Below are positions 7,770-20,314 of a DNA stretch of 64,000 nt, in pieces; the stretch's first letter is position 1; the number at the start of each line of letters is the position of its first letter. The position numbers and the translations under genes are program-made. The notes beneath the pieces were generated by a model. The model saw nothing but the letters and a program-made list of their open reading frames with translations, was not told the DNA's origin and searched no databases. Source of the stretch: Tardiphaga alba (GTDB taxonomy: Bacteria > Pseudomonadota > Alphaproteobacteria > Rhizobiales > Xanthobacteraceae); contig NZ_CP036498.1 in assembly GCF_018279705.1 (NCBI RefSeq), forward strand, positions 5,225,001 to 5,289,000, read 5' to 3'.

Positions 7770-8717
7770 TTACTTAAACAACGGCGTCCCCGGCACGAAG
7801 GCATCGAACGCCGCCCAGAATTGCTGACGGTAGCGGTCCTGCTCCTGCAGTATCTCGTGCTGCGCGCCGGCGATGACGAGATGCGAGCCGGCCCGCAGAT
7901 GATAGGCGAATTCCTCGATCGCCGGCGTCGATACCACCTGGTCGTGGCTCGCCGCCAGCATCAGGATCGGCTGGCGGATATCGACGGGATAGCGCGTCGC
8001 GCGAAAGCCGTGCATGGCGCGGATCGCCGTATCGGCCCAGGCGATGGTGGGCGAGCCGATGCCGAGGGTCGGATCTTCCTGCAGGATCGCGGCATTGCGC
8101 GCATAGCGCACGGGATCGCTGGTGAGCTTGTTGTTGGGAAAGGACGACGTGCCGACCAGATCGCCATTGCCGCCGGGCACGTAATTGCCGCCCTGCCCGG
8201 TCCAGCGCATGAATCGTAGCAACAGCCGCGCCGGCAGCGAGGTGGAGCGGCCGGGCAAATCGATCATCGGCGCTGACAGCACCATGCGATCGAACCAGCG
8301 CTTGCCCGCATGTGCGACGCGCAGCATCACCGCGCCGCCCATGGAATGCGCCAGCGCGTAGTAAGGCGGCGGACAATCCGGCATCACCACCTGCTGCAGG
8401 AAGGCTTCGACATCGATCTCGAAATCCGAGAAATTCCGCACATAGCCCTTACGCCCATCGCGCAGCCGCCGCGCCGAATGGCCCTGCCCGCGCCAGTCGA
8501 TCATCGCCACGGCAAAGCCGCGGTCGCGCAGGTCGCGCACCGTCTCGAAGTATTTTTCGATATATTCGCCGCGGCCGGTGAAAACGCAGACCGTGCCTTT
8601 ATGCCCGGCCGGCGGCGCCCAGCGCGCGAAGCGCAGCTCGACCCCATCGGGAGTTTTGATCGTGCCGGACGTGGCGCCTTCGGGGACCGGATTGGCGGGG
8701 ATCGAGACGAGCGTCAT
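7770..8717 (-). CDS. Alpha/beta hydrolase, lysophospholipase / monoacylglycerol lipase-like
   Basis: 315 residues from ATG 8717 (MTLVSIPANPVPEG). A longer frame upstream reaches 8846 but would run through the hsp20 promoter and leader. Fold markers: VFTGRGEYIEKYFE (oxyanion region), DWRGQGHSARR, nucleophile elbow ALAHSMGGAVMLR (Ser in H-S-M-G-G), acid in AASHDQVVS and His in AGAQHEILQE. This matches the PldB-like group, which hydrolyses monoacylglycerols or lysophospholipids. No signal peptide, so probably cytoplasmic. It diverges from hsp20 with about 70 bases before that gene's predicted promoter. Confidence 0.85.
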   Translation of the reverse strand: MTLVSIPANPVPEGATSGTIKTPDGVELRFARWAPPAGHKGTVCVFTGRGEYIEKYFETVRDLRDRGFAVAMIDWRGQGHSARRLRDGRKGYVRNFSDFEIDVEAFLQQVVMPDCPPPYYALAHSMGGAVMLRVAHAGKRWFDRMVLSAPMIDLPGRSTSLPARLLLRFMRWTGQGGNYVPGGNGDLVGTSSFPNNKLTSDPVRYARNAAILQEDPTLGIGSPTIAWADTAIRAMHGFRATRYPVDIRQPILMLAASHDQVVSTPAIEEFAYHLRAGSHLVIAGAQHEILQEQDRYRQQFWAAFDAFVPGTPLFK

Positions 8718-8788
8718 GCGGGACCGGCTAGGTGAAAAAGACTGGTTTTCAAGAGCCCGGAAGGCGCCGGCGAGATTCTTTCGCCGCC

Positions 8789-8816
8789 CTTGCAGGCCGC
8801 AACACCCCTCCCATAT
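8789..8816 (+). promoter_or_regulatory. RpoH-like heat shock promoter upstream of hsp20
   Basis: CTTG at 8789-8792, 18 bases, then CCATAT at 8811-8816 (preceded by CCTC). This fits the alphaproteobacterial sigma-32 pattern CTTG-N17/18-CYTATNT. It predicts a start at about 8823, the first base of the hairpinned leader. Confidence 0.55.
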
Positions 8817-8822
8817 CACCTT

Positions 8823-8912
8823 CATGCAGGCCTCTCTAGGCTGCATGTGACGAAAGCCCGGCCCGATTGGCGGGCGGGTTCATTCATCAGTCGCTCAATG
8901 GAGGACTACCCT
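8823..8912 (+). promoter_or_regulatory. ROSE-type RNA thermometer in the hsp20 leader
   Basis: Three successive hairpins. I: CATGCAG (8823-8829) with CTGCATG (8841-8847), plus CCT/AGG, one bulged G (8830). II: CCCG..CCCG (8857-8865) with CGGG..CGGG (8871-8878), bulged G at 8861. III: AGTC-G-CTC (8889-8896) with GAGGACT (8901-8907), loop AATG, and a bulged G at 8893 facing the ribosome binding site GGAGGA (8900-8905). The anti-SD word TCGCT fits the UYGCU core of ROSE elements, where the bulged G makes the helix melt at heat shock temperature and free the ribosome binding site. ROSE elements are known upstream of Bradyrhizobium small heat shock genes. Confidence 0.8.
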
Positions 8913-9389
8913 ATGCGTACCTATGATCTCACCCCGTTTTATCGTTCCACCGTCGGCTTCGATCGCCTGTTCAACCTGCTGGACCAGACCACGGCTGAAA
9001 CCGCGTCGGGCTATCCGCCCTACAATATCGAACGCCTCGGCGAGAACGACTACCGCATCAGCGTCGCCGTCTCCGGCTTTGCGCAGAACGAGCTCACCAT
9101 CGTCGCAAAGGAAAACACGCTGACGATCAAGGGCGAGAAGGCTGCCAACGAGAACGGTAACAAGGCTGAAGTCCTCTATCGCGGCATCGCCGCCCGCGCC
9201 TTCGAGCGTGCCTTCCAGCTCGCCGACTTCGTGCAGGTGAAAAACGCCTCGCTCGAAAACGGCCTGCTCCATGTGGACCTCGTGCGCGAGATCCCCGAAG
9301 CCGCGAAACCGCGCAGCATCCCGATTTCCACCAGCGCCGTTGGTTCGCCGCAGGTGGTCGACGGCTCGGCCGAGAAAGTCGCCGCGTAA
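8913..9389 (+). CDS. Small heat shock protein (Hsp20 family)
   Basis: 158 residues. Start at ATG 8913, 8 bases after GGAGG; an ATG at 8898 would lie inside the thermometer hairpin. The alpha-crystallin domain spans about residues 32-130 (YPPYNIERLGENDYRISVAVSGF...LTIKGEK...LYRGIAARAFERAFQLADFVQVKNASLENGLLHVDLVREIPE), including the conserved A-x-x-x-N-G-x-L motif. The C-terminal extension contains RSIPIS, the I-x-I/V anchor for oligomer assembly. These chaperones hold unfolding cytoplasmic proteins for refolding by DnaK/ClpB. Regulation appears double: an RpoH-like promoter and a ROSE leader. A strong terminator follows, so it is monocistronic. Confidence 0.95.
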   Translation: MRTYDLTPFYRSTVGFDRLFNLLDQTTAETASGYPPYNIERLGENDYRISVAVSGFAQNELTIVAKENTLTIKGEKAANENGNKAEVLYRGIAARAFERAFQLADFVQVKNASLENGLLHVDLVREIPEAAKPRSIPISTSAVGSPQVVDGSAEKVAA

Positions 9390-9433
9390 TGGCGATTGCG
9401 TAAAGTGTAGTAAGTGTAACTGTGTGCGCAGAG

Positions 9434-9466
9434 CGCCCCGGAGCAATCCGGGGCGTTTCTGTTTTT
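9434..9466 (+). terminator. Rho-independent terminator of hsp20
   Basis: Nine-bp perfect stem CGCCCCGGA/TCCGGGGCG (9434-9442 / 9447-9455) with a GCAA tetraloop, followed by TTTCTGTTTTT. Confidence 0.9.
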
Positions 9467-9586
9467 ACCGGCGCCCTCGCATTCCTGTGAACATCCGTGA
9501 TCGCGTCCCGCGTAACATCCCGACGCGCCGCATCGAACTTCCGACATTGCAGACACGCCGTCTCAACCCCATCAGGAATTCATGCG

Positions 9587-10387
9587 ATGACCCCCATTCG
9601 GATACTGACTGCGCTCGCCATGAGCGCCTTGACCGCAATTTTCACTGCCCCCGCAGCCGAAGCACAAACGGCTCCCGTCAAAGCCAAGAATGTTGTGCTG
9701 ATCCACGGCGCCTGGGCTGATGGATCGAGCTGGGGCGAGGTCATTCCGCTGCTGCAGAAGGCTGGATTGCATGCCACTGCGGTTCAGAACCCGCTGTCGT
9801 CCCTTGCGGATTCCAATGCCGCGGCGAAGCGTGCGCTGGCCTTGCAGGACGGGCCCACGGTGCTGGTCGGGCATTCCTGGGGTGGCACTGTCGTCAGCGA
9901 TGTCGGGATCGATCCCAAGGTCTCGGCGCTCGTCTATGTCGCGGCCCGCGCGCCCGATGCGGACGAGGATTTTGTCGCACTGTCCGGCAAGTTTCCCACC
10001 GGCCCCGTGCGCGCCGGCATCCAGACCCACGATGGTTACACGCTGCTGTCTGAACAGGCTTTCCTGAAAGACTTCGCCAATGGCGTCGAGCCGACCAAGG
10101 CAAAAGTGCTGTTCGCCGAACAGGGCGACACAGCCGCGAGCATCTTTGCCGGCCGCACCAGTGCAGCGGCCTGGCATAACAAGCCGTCTTTCTACGCAGT
10201 CGCCAAGCAGGACCGCACCATCAATCCCGATCTCGAACGTTTTCTCGCCAAGCGCATGAACGCCACCACCGTCGAGATCGATGGCGGTCATCTCATCATG
10301 GTCTCGCATGCCCGCCAGGTCGCCAACCTGATTCTGCAGGCGGCCGGCGTGACGGTGCCTGGCAGCAAGACGGCGATGAAGAAGTAA
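9587..10387 (+). CDS. Exported alpha/beta hydrolase
   Basis: 266 residues from ATG 9587, chosen because it opens a clear signal peptide (MTPIRILTALAMSALTAIFT ending AEAQ). The mature part is a compact alpha/beta hydrolase of the EstC/MES-like group: VVLIHGAWADGSSWGEV (oxyanion hole), VLVGHSWGGTVV (nucleophile Ser in G-H-S-W-G), an Asp in AVAKQDRTINPDLE and a His in IDGGHLIMVSHARQVANLI. Members are salicylate/ester hydrolases or haloperoxidase-like enzymes; substrate is unknown. It stands alone between the hsp20 terminator and a family B repeat. Confidence 0.85.
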   Translation: MTPIRILTALAMSALTAIFTAPAAEAQTAPVKAKNVVLIHGAWADGSSWGEVIPLLQKAGLHATAVQNPLSSLADSNAAAKRALALQDGPTVLVGHSWGGTVVSDVGIDPKVSALVYVAARAPDADEDFVALSGKFPTGPVRAGIQTHDGYTLLSEQAFLKDFANGVEPTKAKVLFAEQGDTAASIFAGRTSAAAWHNKPSFYAVAKQDRTINPDLERFLAKRMNATTVEIDGGHLIMVSHARQVANLILQAAGVTVPGSKTAMKK

Positions 10388-10423
10388 GGAACTTCGCGTA
10401 GCTCGCAGCGACGCTCGGATATT

Positions 10424-10580
10424 CCCTCCCCCAAGCGGCGCAGCCGCGCCGTGGGGAGGGTGGCCGGCCCACTTGGCCGGACGGGTGGGGTGCTTCCACA
10501 AACTCCGACGTCACGTGGGGATAGACCCCACCCGGCGCTACGCGCCACCCTCCCCATTCGCTTCGCTCCGGGGAGGGAGG
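10424..10580. repeat. Dispersed palindromic element, family B, copy 2 (inverted)
   Basis: CCCTCCCCCAAGCGGCGCAG at one end and GCTTCGCTCCGGGGAGGGAGG at the other (20 bases shown of the latter). The interior is the reverse complement of copy 1, including CTCCGACGTCACGTGGGG. It lies between convergent stop codons. Confidence 0.8.
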
Positions 10581-10598
10581 CCATTGGCTTCGGCGCTC

Positions 10599-11453
10599 TT
10601 ACTCCAGCCCCTTCACCACCGCCGGCTTCTCTTCCGTCGCCGCAGGCGTTTCGGGCTTTGCTTCCACCACGGGCGAAGTAGCGATCGGAGGCGTCTCTTT
10701 CGTCTCGGCGGCGGGAGCCACCGGTGCAGCTTCCGGCGCTGCGGCCTCGGCCGGCTTCGGCTCCGTCACCGCCGACTGCTGAACCGGCGCAGGTGCCGGC
10801 GTTGCCGCTGGCTCCGCAGGCTTCTCAGCAATCGGCTTGTCGATCACCGGCGGCTTTTCCACCACGACCGGCTTGGCCGGTGTCGCGACGGCCTTCACCG
10901 GCGGAGCCTTGGGCAGCGGGACGGTTGCCGTCTGGCTCGCCACTTTCTGCTTCGGTGCCGGCGCAGCGGCCGGTGCGTTGGCAGTTTTCGGATCGAAAGG
11001 CGGACGGCGATATTGCGGTAGTTCCGGCAGGGCCGCCTGGGGGCCGTAGCGCGACACCACTTCCTCATTCATGCGGTCGCCCATCTGATAGGCCGGCATG
11101 AAGCGGAGAATGCGGCCGGTCCGGGCGTCGATCACCATTCGCCCGTCCTCGCCCCGGCGATCGACGGCGGCCACGGTATAAACGAGCCCGCGCTGCTGCG
11201 GCGCGCCCAGCGGCGAGAAGCCGGCTTCGCGGATGACCGCGTAGATCTCATGCGGCGGTAGGACCGATGGCGCGTAGCCATCACCGTAACGCGGACCAGG
11301 TACGTAAATCCGCGGCGGCATCGCCGCATAAGGTCCGGGTTCCTCGAAATCCGAGACCCGCACGTCGCCCCGCATCGGCGGCAGGACCTGAGCCTGCGCG
11401 GCGCTGGCCAGCGCAAGGCCGGTCGCAGCCAGACATCCCACAATGAATTTCAT
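10599..11453 (-). CDS. Exported protein with PepSY-like N-terminal part and Pro/Ala/Glu-rich tail
   Basis: 284 residues. Signal peptide MKFIVGCLAATGLALASAAQAQ. Residues ~65-115 (PHEIYAVIREAGFSPLGAPQQRGLVYTVAAVDRRGEDGRMVIDARTGRILRF, seen as two blocks) resemble the short PepSY-like fold found in Bradyrhizobiaceae exported proteins. From about residue 150 the chain is a low-complexity tail of Pro, Ala, Val, Lys and Glu (APAPKQKVA, KPVVVEKPP, EAAPVAPAAET), probably a disordered spacer across the periplasm or cell wall. No enzymatic motif is visible and I cannot assign a function. A long run of intergenic DNA separates it from gltB, which diverges. Confidence 0.75.
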   Translation of the reverse strand: MKFIVGCLAATGLALASAAQAQVLPPMRGDVRVSDFEEPGPYAAMPPRIYVPGPRYGDGYAPSVLPPHEIYAVIREAGFSPLGAPQQRGLVYTVAAVDRRGEDGRMVIDARTGRILRFMPAYQMGDRMNEEVVSRYGPQAALPELPQYRRPPFDPKTANAPAAAPAPKQKVASQTATVPLPKAPPVKAVATPAKPVVVEKPPVIDKPIAEKPAEPAATPAPAPVQQSAVTEPKPAEAAAPEAAPVAPAAETKETPPIATSPVVEAKPETPAATEEKPAVVKGLE

Positions 11454-11990
11454 CGCATGCTCCTTCGACGCCCCCGCGCCCGGAGAAAATCGAGCTTTTT
11501 GAACCCAAACTGGCGTCCGTCGCCGCCCGGCGGAGCTCCCCTGCCTCAGGCGTTAACGGACGAACGCAACCTCGTAGGGGATTTCGGCAGCCAAAGGGCG
11601 GCATCGCGGCGCCTTCGTGTGAGATTTCCGCCGCCCGGACCTGCGAGCTAGGGCAATTTGCCATGCGCTGTTGCATTGCGGCGGCGGACTTCCCTGCGCT
11701 TGTGTGCTAGATAAAAGTTTGGCAAGGTGATGGTTAGGACAGCATCACTGTCGCAATTTTTTGTGGCAGAACCCGCATAGGGGCTGCGACATAAGCGAGC
11801 GCTGCCGTTAAAGAGGCGCTTGTTAAGGCAGGATATGGGGCGGCCACCGGGGACGGCGGGTTGCCACCAGTCTTAATTCTGAAAACCAGGCTCGCTAAAG
11901 GCGCGAGCGGCAGCCCGACACGGGTTCCGCTGATGTCAAAGGTGCGCCGACAAGGGTGGCAGAGCCCCGACTGGGGCTGAGAGGACGAAG
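11454..11990. other. Upstream region of gltB, including a structured leader candidate
   Basis: 537 bases between divergent genes. The last ~220 bases contain several GC-rich complementary blocks, and a 6-bp hairpin AGCCCC-GACT-GGGGCT (11963-11978) directly precedes the gltB ribosome binding site (GAGGA, 11981-11985). A TAGATA-like -10 candidate lies near 11709-11714, but I cannot fix the promoter. No known riboswitch is recognised. Confidence 0.5.
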
Positions 11991-16748
<4,758 letters not shown>

Positions 16749-16766
16749 GGCAAAGTAATACTCGCC

Positions 16767-16848
16767 GTCATGGCGAGCGAAGCGAAGCAATCCAGAGCCA
16801 AGTGAAGAAAGACTGGATTGCTTCGTCGCTCCGCTCCTCGCAATGACG
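16767..16848. repeat. Dispersed palindromic element, family A, copy 1
   Basis: CGTCATGGCGAGCGAAGCGA and AAGCAATCCAG at the left, CTGGATTGCTTCGTCGCTCC and CGCAATGACG at the right, forming one imperfect long hairpin. It sits between gltB and gltD. Further copies are at 35673-35754, 40864-40947 and 58592-58674. Confidence 0.85.
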
Positions 16849-16883
16849 AATGGCTAGAGACGGGTTAGAGGCAGTAAGTCACG

Positions 16884-18341
16884 ATGGGCAAGATCACCGG
16901 TTTTCTCGAAATCGAACGTCACGATCGCAAGTATGCACCGGTCGCGGATCGATTGAAGAACTACAAAGAATTCGTCATTCCGCTCGGCGACAAGGACACG
17001 CAGAGCCAGGCCGCGCGCTGCATGAATTGCGGCATTCCCTATTGCCACGGCACCGGCTCGGTGCAGCCCGGCACGCCCGGCTGCCCGGTCAACAACCAGA
17101 TCCCGGACTGGAACGACCTCGTCTATCAGGGCAACTGGGAAGAAGCCTCGCGCAACCTGCATTCCACCAACAACTTCCCGGAATTCACCGGCCGCATCTG
17201 CCCGGCGCCGTGCGAAGCGTCCTGCACGCTGAACATCGACGACAATCCGGTGACCATCAAGACGATCGAATGCGCCATCGTCGACAAGGCCTGGGACAAT
17301 GGCTGGCTGAAGCCGCAGATCGCTGCCGAGAAGACCGGTCGCAAGGTCGCCGTGATCGGCGCCGGTCCGGCCGGCATGGCCTGCGCGCAGCAGCTCGCCC
17401 GTGCCGGTCACGAAGTCCATGTCTATGAGAAGTTCGCCAAGGCCGGCGGCCTGATGCGTTACGGCATTCCCGACTTCAAGATGGAAAAGACCGTGATCGA
17501 CCGCCGCGTCGAGCAGATGGTCGGCGAAGGCATCGTGTTCCACTACAACACACCGGTGGGCGGCACCGCGCCGAACGCTGTCGATCCCGTTGAACTCGCC
17601 AAGACCTATGACGCCATCGCGCTGACCGGCGGCGCCGAGCATGGCCGCGATCTGCCGATCCCCGGCCGCGAACTCGACGGCATCCATTTCGCGATGGATT
17701 TCCTGCCGCAGCAGAACCGTCGCGTCGGCAACGAGCCGCTTGGCGACGTCAAAGAGATTTTGGCCGGCGGCAAGCATGTGGTCGTCATCGGCGGTGGCGA
17801 CACCGGTTCGGACTGCATCGGCACGTCGCTGCGCCAGGGCGCGCTGTCGGTGACCCAGCTCGAAATCATGCCGGCCCCGCCGGAGAAGGAAAACAAGGGT
17901 CTCACATGGCCGAACTGGCCGCTGAAGATGCGGACCTCGTCGAGCCAGGCCGAAGGCGCCGAGCGTGAATTCGCCGTGCTGACCCAGAGCTTCGAAGGCA
18001 AGGACGGCAAGGTCACGCAGCTCAATTGCGTGCGCGTGGACGACAAGTTCAAGCCGATCCCCGGCTCCGAATTCGCGCTCAAGGCCGACCTCGTCCTGCT
18101 CGCCATGGGCTTCGTGCATCCCGTCCATGAAGGCATGCTGAAGACGCTCGGTGTCGAACTCGACCAGCGCGGCAATGTCCAGGCTGGCCTCAACGACTTC
18201 GCGACCTCGCTGCCGAAAGTGTACTCCGCCGGCGACATGCGCCGCGGTCAGTCGCTGGTGGTGTGGGCAATCCGCGAAGGCCGTCTCTGCGCGCGTTCGA
18301 TCGACACGGCCCTGATGGGCACGACGACGCTGCCGAGGTAA
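16884..18341 (+). CDS. gltD: Glutamate synthase (NADPH) small subunit
   Basis: 485 residues. The N-terminal cysteine-rich region that carries the low-potential iron-sulfur clusters is intact: [20 protein letters not shown] then [11 protein letters not shown], and [15 protein letters not shown]. An FAD-binding GxGxxG ([20 protein letters not shown], about residue 152) and an NADPH-binding GxGxxG ([16 protein letters not shown], about 292) follow; the C-terminal [18 protein letters not shown] is the usual FAD contact. The subunit oxidises NADPH and feeds electrons to the FMN of GltB. GTCACG ATG start at 16884; the weak ribosome site AGGCAG is nearby. It ends in a strong terminator. Confidence 0.97.
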   Translation: MGKITGFLEIERHDRKYAPVADRLKNYKEFVIPLGDKDTQSQAARCMNCGIPYCHGTGSVQPGTPGCPVNNQIPDWNDLVYQGNWEEASRNLHSTNNFPEFTGRICPAPCEASCTLNIDDNPVTIKTIECAIVDKAWDNGWLKPQIAAEKTGRKVAVIGAGPAGMACAQQLARAGHEVHVYEKFAKAGGLMRYGIPDFKMEKTVIDRRVEQMVGEGIVFHYNTPVGGTAPNAVDPVELAKTYDAIALTGGAEHGRDLPIPGRELDGIHFAMDFLPQQNRRVGNEPLGDVKEILAGGKHVVVIGGGDTGSDCIGTSLRQGALSVTQLEIMPAPPEKENKGLTWPNWPLKMRTSSSQAEGAEREFAVLTQSFEGKDGKVTQLNCVRVDDKFKPIPGSEFALKADLVLLAMGFVHPVHEGMLKTLGVELDQRGNVQAGLNDFATSLPKVYSAGDMRRGQSLVVWAIREGRLCARSIDTALMGTTTLPR

Positions 18342-18367
18342 GCACGAAGCGACGACGGTGAAAATCG

Positions 18368-18406
18368 AAGAGCCTCGATGCACCCGCATCGAGGCTCTTT
18401 TCTTTT
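18368..18406 (+). terminator. Rho-independent terminator of gltBD
   Basis: 14-bp perfect stem AAGAGCCTCGATGC/GCATCGAGGCTCTT (18368-18381 / 18386-18399) with an ACCC loop, followed by TTCTTTT. Confidence 0.92.
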
Positions 18407-18603
18407 CCCTCCCCGGAGCGAAGCGACTGGGGAGGGTGGCCGGCCCTCTTGGGCCGGACGGGTGGGGTCTCTCCCCACGCAACGTCAGAGCTCGTGGAGG
18501 CACCCCACCCGTCTCAAAGCTCGCTGAACGCTCGCTTTGATCCACTATGGCGGAGAATTCGTCCGCCAGACCCCACGGCGCGGCTGCGCCACTTGGGGAG
18601 GGA
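18407..18603. repeat. Dispersed palindromic element, family B, copy 3
   Basis: Same start (CCCTCCCCGGAGCGAAGCGA) and order of blocks as copy 1, with an additional ~30-base insertion around 18541-18575. It lies between convergent gltD and the ATPase gene and begins immediately after the terminator T-run. Confidence 0.8.
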
Positions 18604-18674
18604 GAATTGGAGTACCATCGCGAGCGACGTGAGATCATCAACGCTCTTGCTTTCGTGGCCGCAAACTGCGGCAG

Positions 18675-19388
18675 CTAAGCCGCCGCTTGAAACCGTACCT
18701 CGCCGTTGTTCAGAAAACAGGTCTTGCTGAACAAGGTCAGGTCGAGAGCATTCGGCAGCCGAATGTCTGTGAGATCGGGACAGGATTTCATCGCGGGATC
18801 GTAGGATCGATCGATCTGTGAAATGAAAACGAAGATCAGCCCCTTGGCCCGTGCAAAGCCTTGCAGCATGCGCACTTGCACCATCAGTTCCGGCGTCTCG
18901 CGCTTCTGGTCGAGTATCTGCAGATAGTCGACCACCGCCAGTGTCCCCGAAGGGGCATCTGCCAACCGTGCAATCATATGCTCGGCGCTGATAGTATCGG
19001 AGCGATCGATCTCGAAGAGCCTATTGAAATCTGCCGGATCGAAGCCGATCGTACTGAAGCGATCCAGTACGTCCTTCTCAGTATATTCGAGCGTGAAAAA
19101 CATCGCGCGATGTCCGGCCTTCATGGCCTGCACCGCAAGCGCGAGGCTCATCAGTGTCTTGCCGTGGCCAGGCCGCGCGCCGACGAGAACGAGATCGCCC
19201 GGAGCAAGCCGAGTGAATAATTTTTCTGCAGGCGTCGTTGCCTCGTGTTTTGCGGCGAGCAGGCTCCAGCTTGGAAAACCTTCGATGGCTGCGATCGCGT
19301 CGAGCGCCTGATGCAGGGGAATCTTTTCACGGCGGGATAGAACACGCGCGTTACGCTTGAGACGATAAACGGGCGCAGAGAGCTTCAT
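18675..19388 (-). CDS. Small DnaB/RecA-fold ATPase (often called DNA helicase-like), function unknown
   Basis: 237 residues from ATG 19388, which has AGGAGG eight bases upstream. Residues ~1-50 (MKLSAPVYRLKRNARVLSRR...PLHQALDAIAAIEGFPSWSLLAAKHE) form a short helical segment. A RecA-like core follows: Walker A-like VGARPGHGKTLMSLALA, FFTLEYTEKDV (the DnaB E-motif), Walker B-like LAVVDYLQILDQ and ISQIDRS (sensor). This matches the DnaB C-terminal ATPase domain alone, without the primase-binding N-terminal domain. It therefore cannot be the replicative helicase; related proteins occur as single genes in Bradyrhizobiaceae without known role. No partner genes lie beside it. Confidence 0.78.
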   Translation of the reverse strand: MKLSAPVYRLKRNARVLSRREKIPLHQALDAIAAIEGFPSWSLLAAKHEATTPAEKLFTRLAPGDLVLVGARPGHGKTLMSLALAVQAMKAGHRAMFFTLEYTEKDVLDRFSTIGFDPADFNRLFEIDRSDTISAEHMIARLADAPSGTLAVVDYLQILDQKRETPELMVQVRMLQGFARAKGLIFVFISQIDRSYDPAMKSCPDLTDIRLPNALDLTLFSKTCFLNNGEVRFQAAA

Positions 19389-19696
19389 TGCGACAACCTC
19401 CTGATGCGAGCCATGATCGCAACCCCTCCTTATGCGCGCTCGAACAGTCGGTTCGGATGTCAGATACCCCGCATGAATGATGCTTCCCCATGGGAGGGAG
19501 GAGGCGCGGGTCACGCCAGAATCAGATCGTAGCGCAAATTGCGTTCGATATCATCCGCGTCTGATCGTGACGGACGGTCGATCCGCCGTGCACCATGACG
19601 CAGTGGCACATACGCGCATGGGGGTAGTCAACGCAGCGTGACACCGGTAACCGGAGCGTCCCGCCCGTCATGCTCCTCACGATACGCCGGACACTC
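19389..19696. other. Intergenic region between the DnaB-like ATPase and a DUF930 gene
   Basis: 308 bases between divergent genes. It must carry both promoters, but no convincing hexamer pair, repeat or RNA hairpin stands out. Confidence 0.45.
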
Positions 19697-20080
19697 ATGA
19701 AGACCCTTTCGATTTCGCTCGCGCTCGTCGCGATGGTGACGCCTGCGCTGGCTGCGCCCGATGCCCGCTTTTTGCGCGCGCTCGACAAGCTCGATCCGAA
19801 GACCCGGCTGGAACAGATCTGCGATCTCGAGGCGATGAAAAAGATGAACCAGGGCGGCACCCGCGCCGACCGCGCGAAATCCGACGTGATCTCGCCGCCC
19901 AAGCATCTCGGCAACACGCTGGTCGCCAAGGGCGGCGCCTATCGCGCAGGCGGCAAATGGTACCAGCTGTCGCTCACCTGCAAGGCGACGCCCGACCACA
20001 AGACCGTGCTGGACTTCAGCTACAAGACCGGCGCCGAGATTCCGCAGGCCAAGTGGGCAGCCTACGGGCTCTGGAAATAA
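19697..20080 (+). CDS. Exported DUF930-family protein
   Basis: 127 residues from ATG 19697; a signal peptide MKTLSISLALVAMVTPALAA precedes the mature chain. The block DARFLRALDKLDPKTRLEQICDLEAM (seen as two adjoining stretches, residues ~22-47) and the C-terminal FSYKTGAEIPQAKWAAYGLW are typical of DUF930, a family of exported proteins found in Rhizobiales. The role is unknown. The mature part carries two cysteines (Cys42 in QICDLEA and one in LTCKATP) that could form a disulfide in the periplasm. An upstream in-frame ATG (19670) would disrupt the signal peptide. Confidence 0.8.
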   Translation: MKTLSISLALVAMVTPALAAPDARFLRALDKLDPKTRLEQICDLEAMKKMNQGGTRADRAKSDVISPPKHLGNTLVAKGGAYRAGGKWYQLSLTCKATPDHKTVLDFSYKTGAEIPQAKWAAYGLWK

Positions 20081-20087
20081 CCCGGCG

Positions 20088-20134
20088 GAGCATGATCCCG
20101 AAAAGTGGCCACCGGCTTTCGGCAGGGATGATGC
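20088..20134. repeat. Short rhizobial palindromic element (GAGCATGATCCCGAAAAGTGG type)
   Basis: GAGCATGATCCCGAAAAGTG at the left and CACCGGCTTTCGGCAGGGAT with GATGC at the right make an imperfect hairpin. Palindromes with this GATCC-GAAAAGTGG / CCGGTTTTC core are common intergenic repeats in rhizobia. Confidence 0.6.
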
Positions 20135-20314
20135 CCCCACCAAAAGAGCCCTGCCGCTAACCCTGCCGCAAATATATCCGGGATTTTCTTGACCTTCCGG
20201 CCCCACGGCGCTTGATGGCGGACAATGAGGCCGCCCGCTTGCGGCCCGAATCCGGTATTATGCCGGTGGAACCGGGGCCTTGGCCCCCTCATCGGTCGAG
20301 GCCATATCGCGGTC

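Noticed and set aside
16854..18641. 595-codon open frame antisense to gltD
   Set aside because: Shadow of gltD, and its N-terminus runs through the family B repeat.
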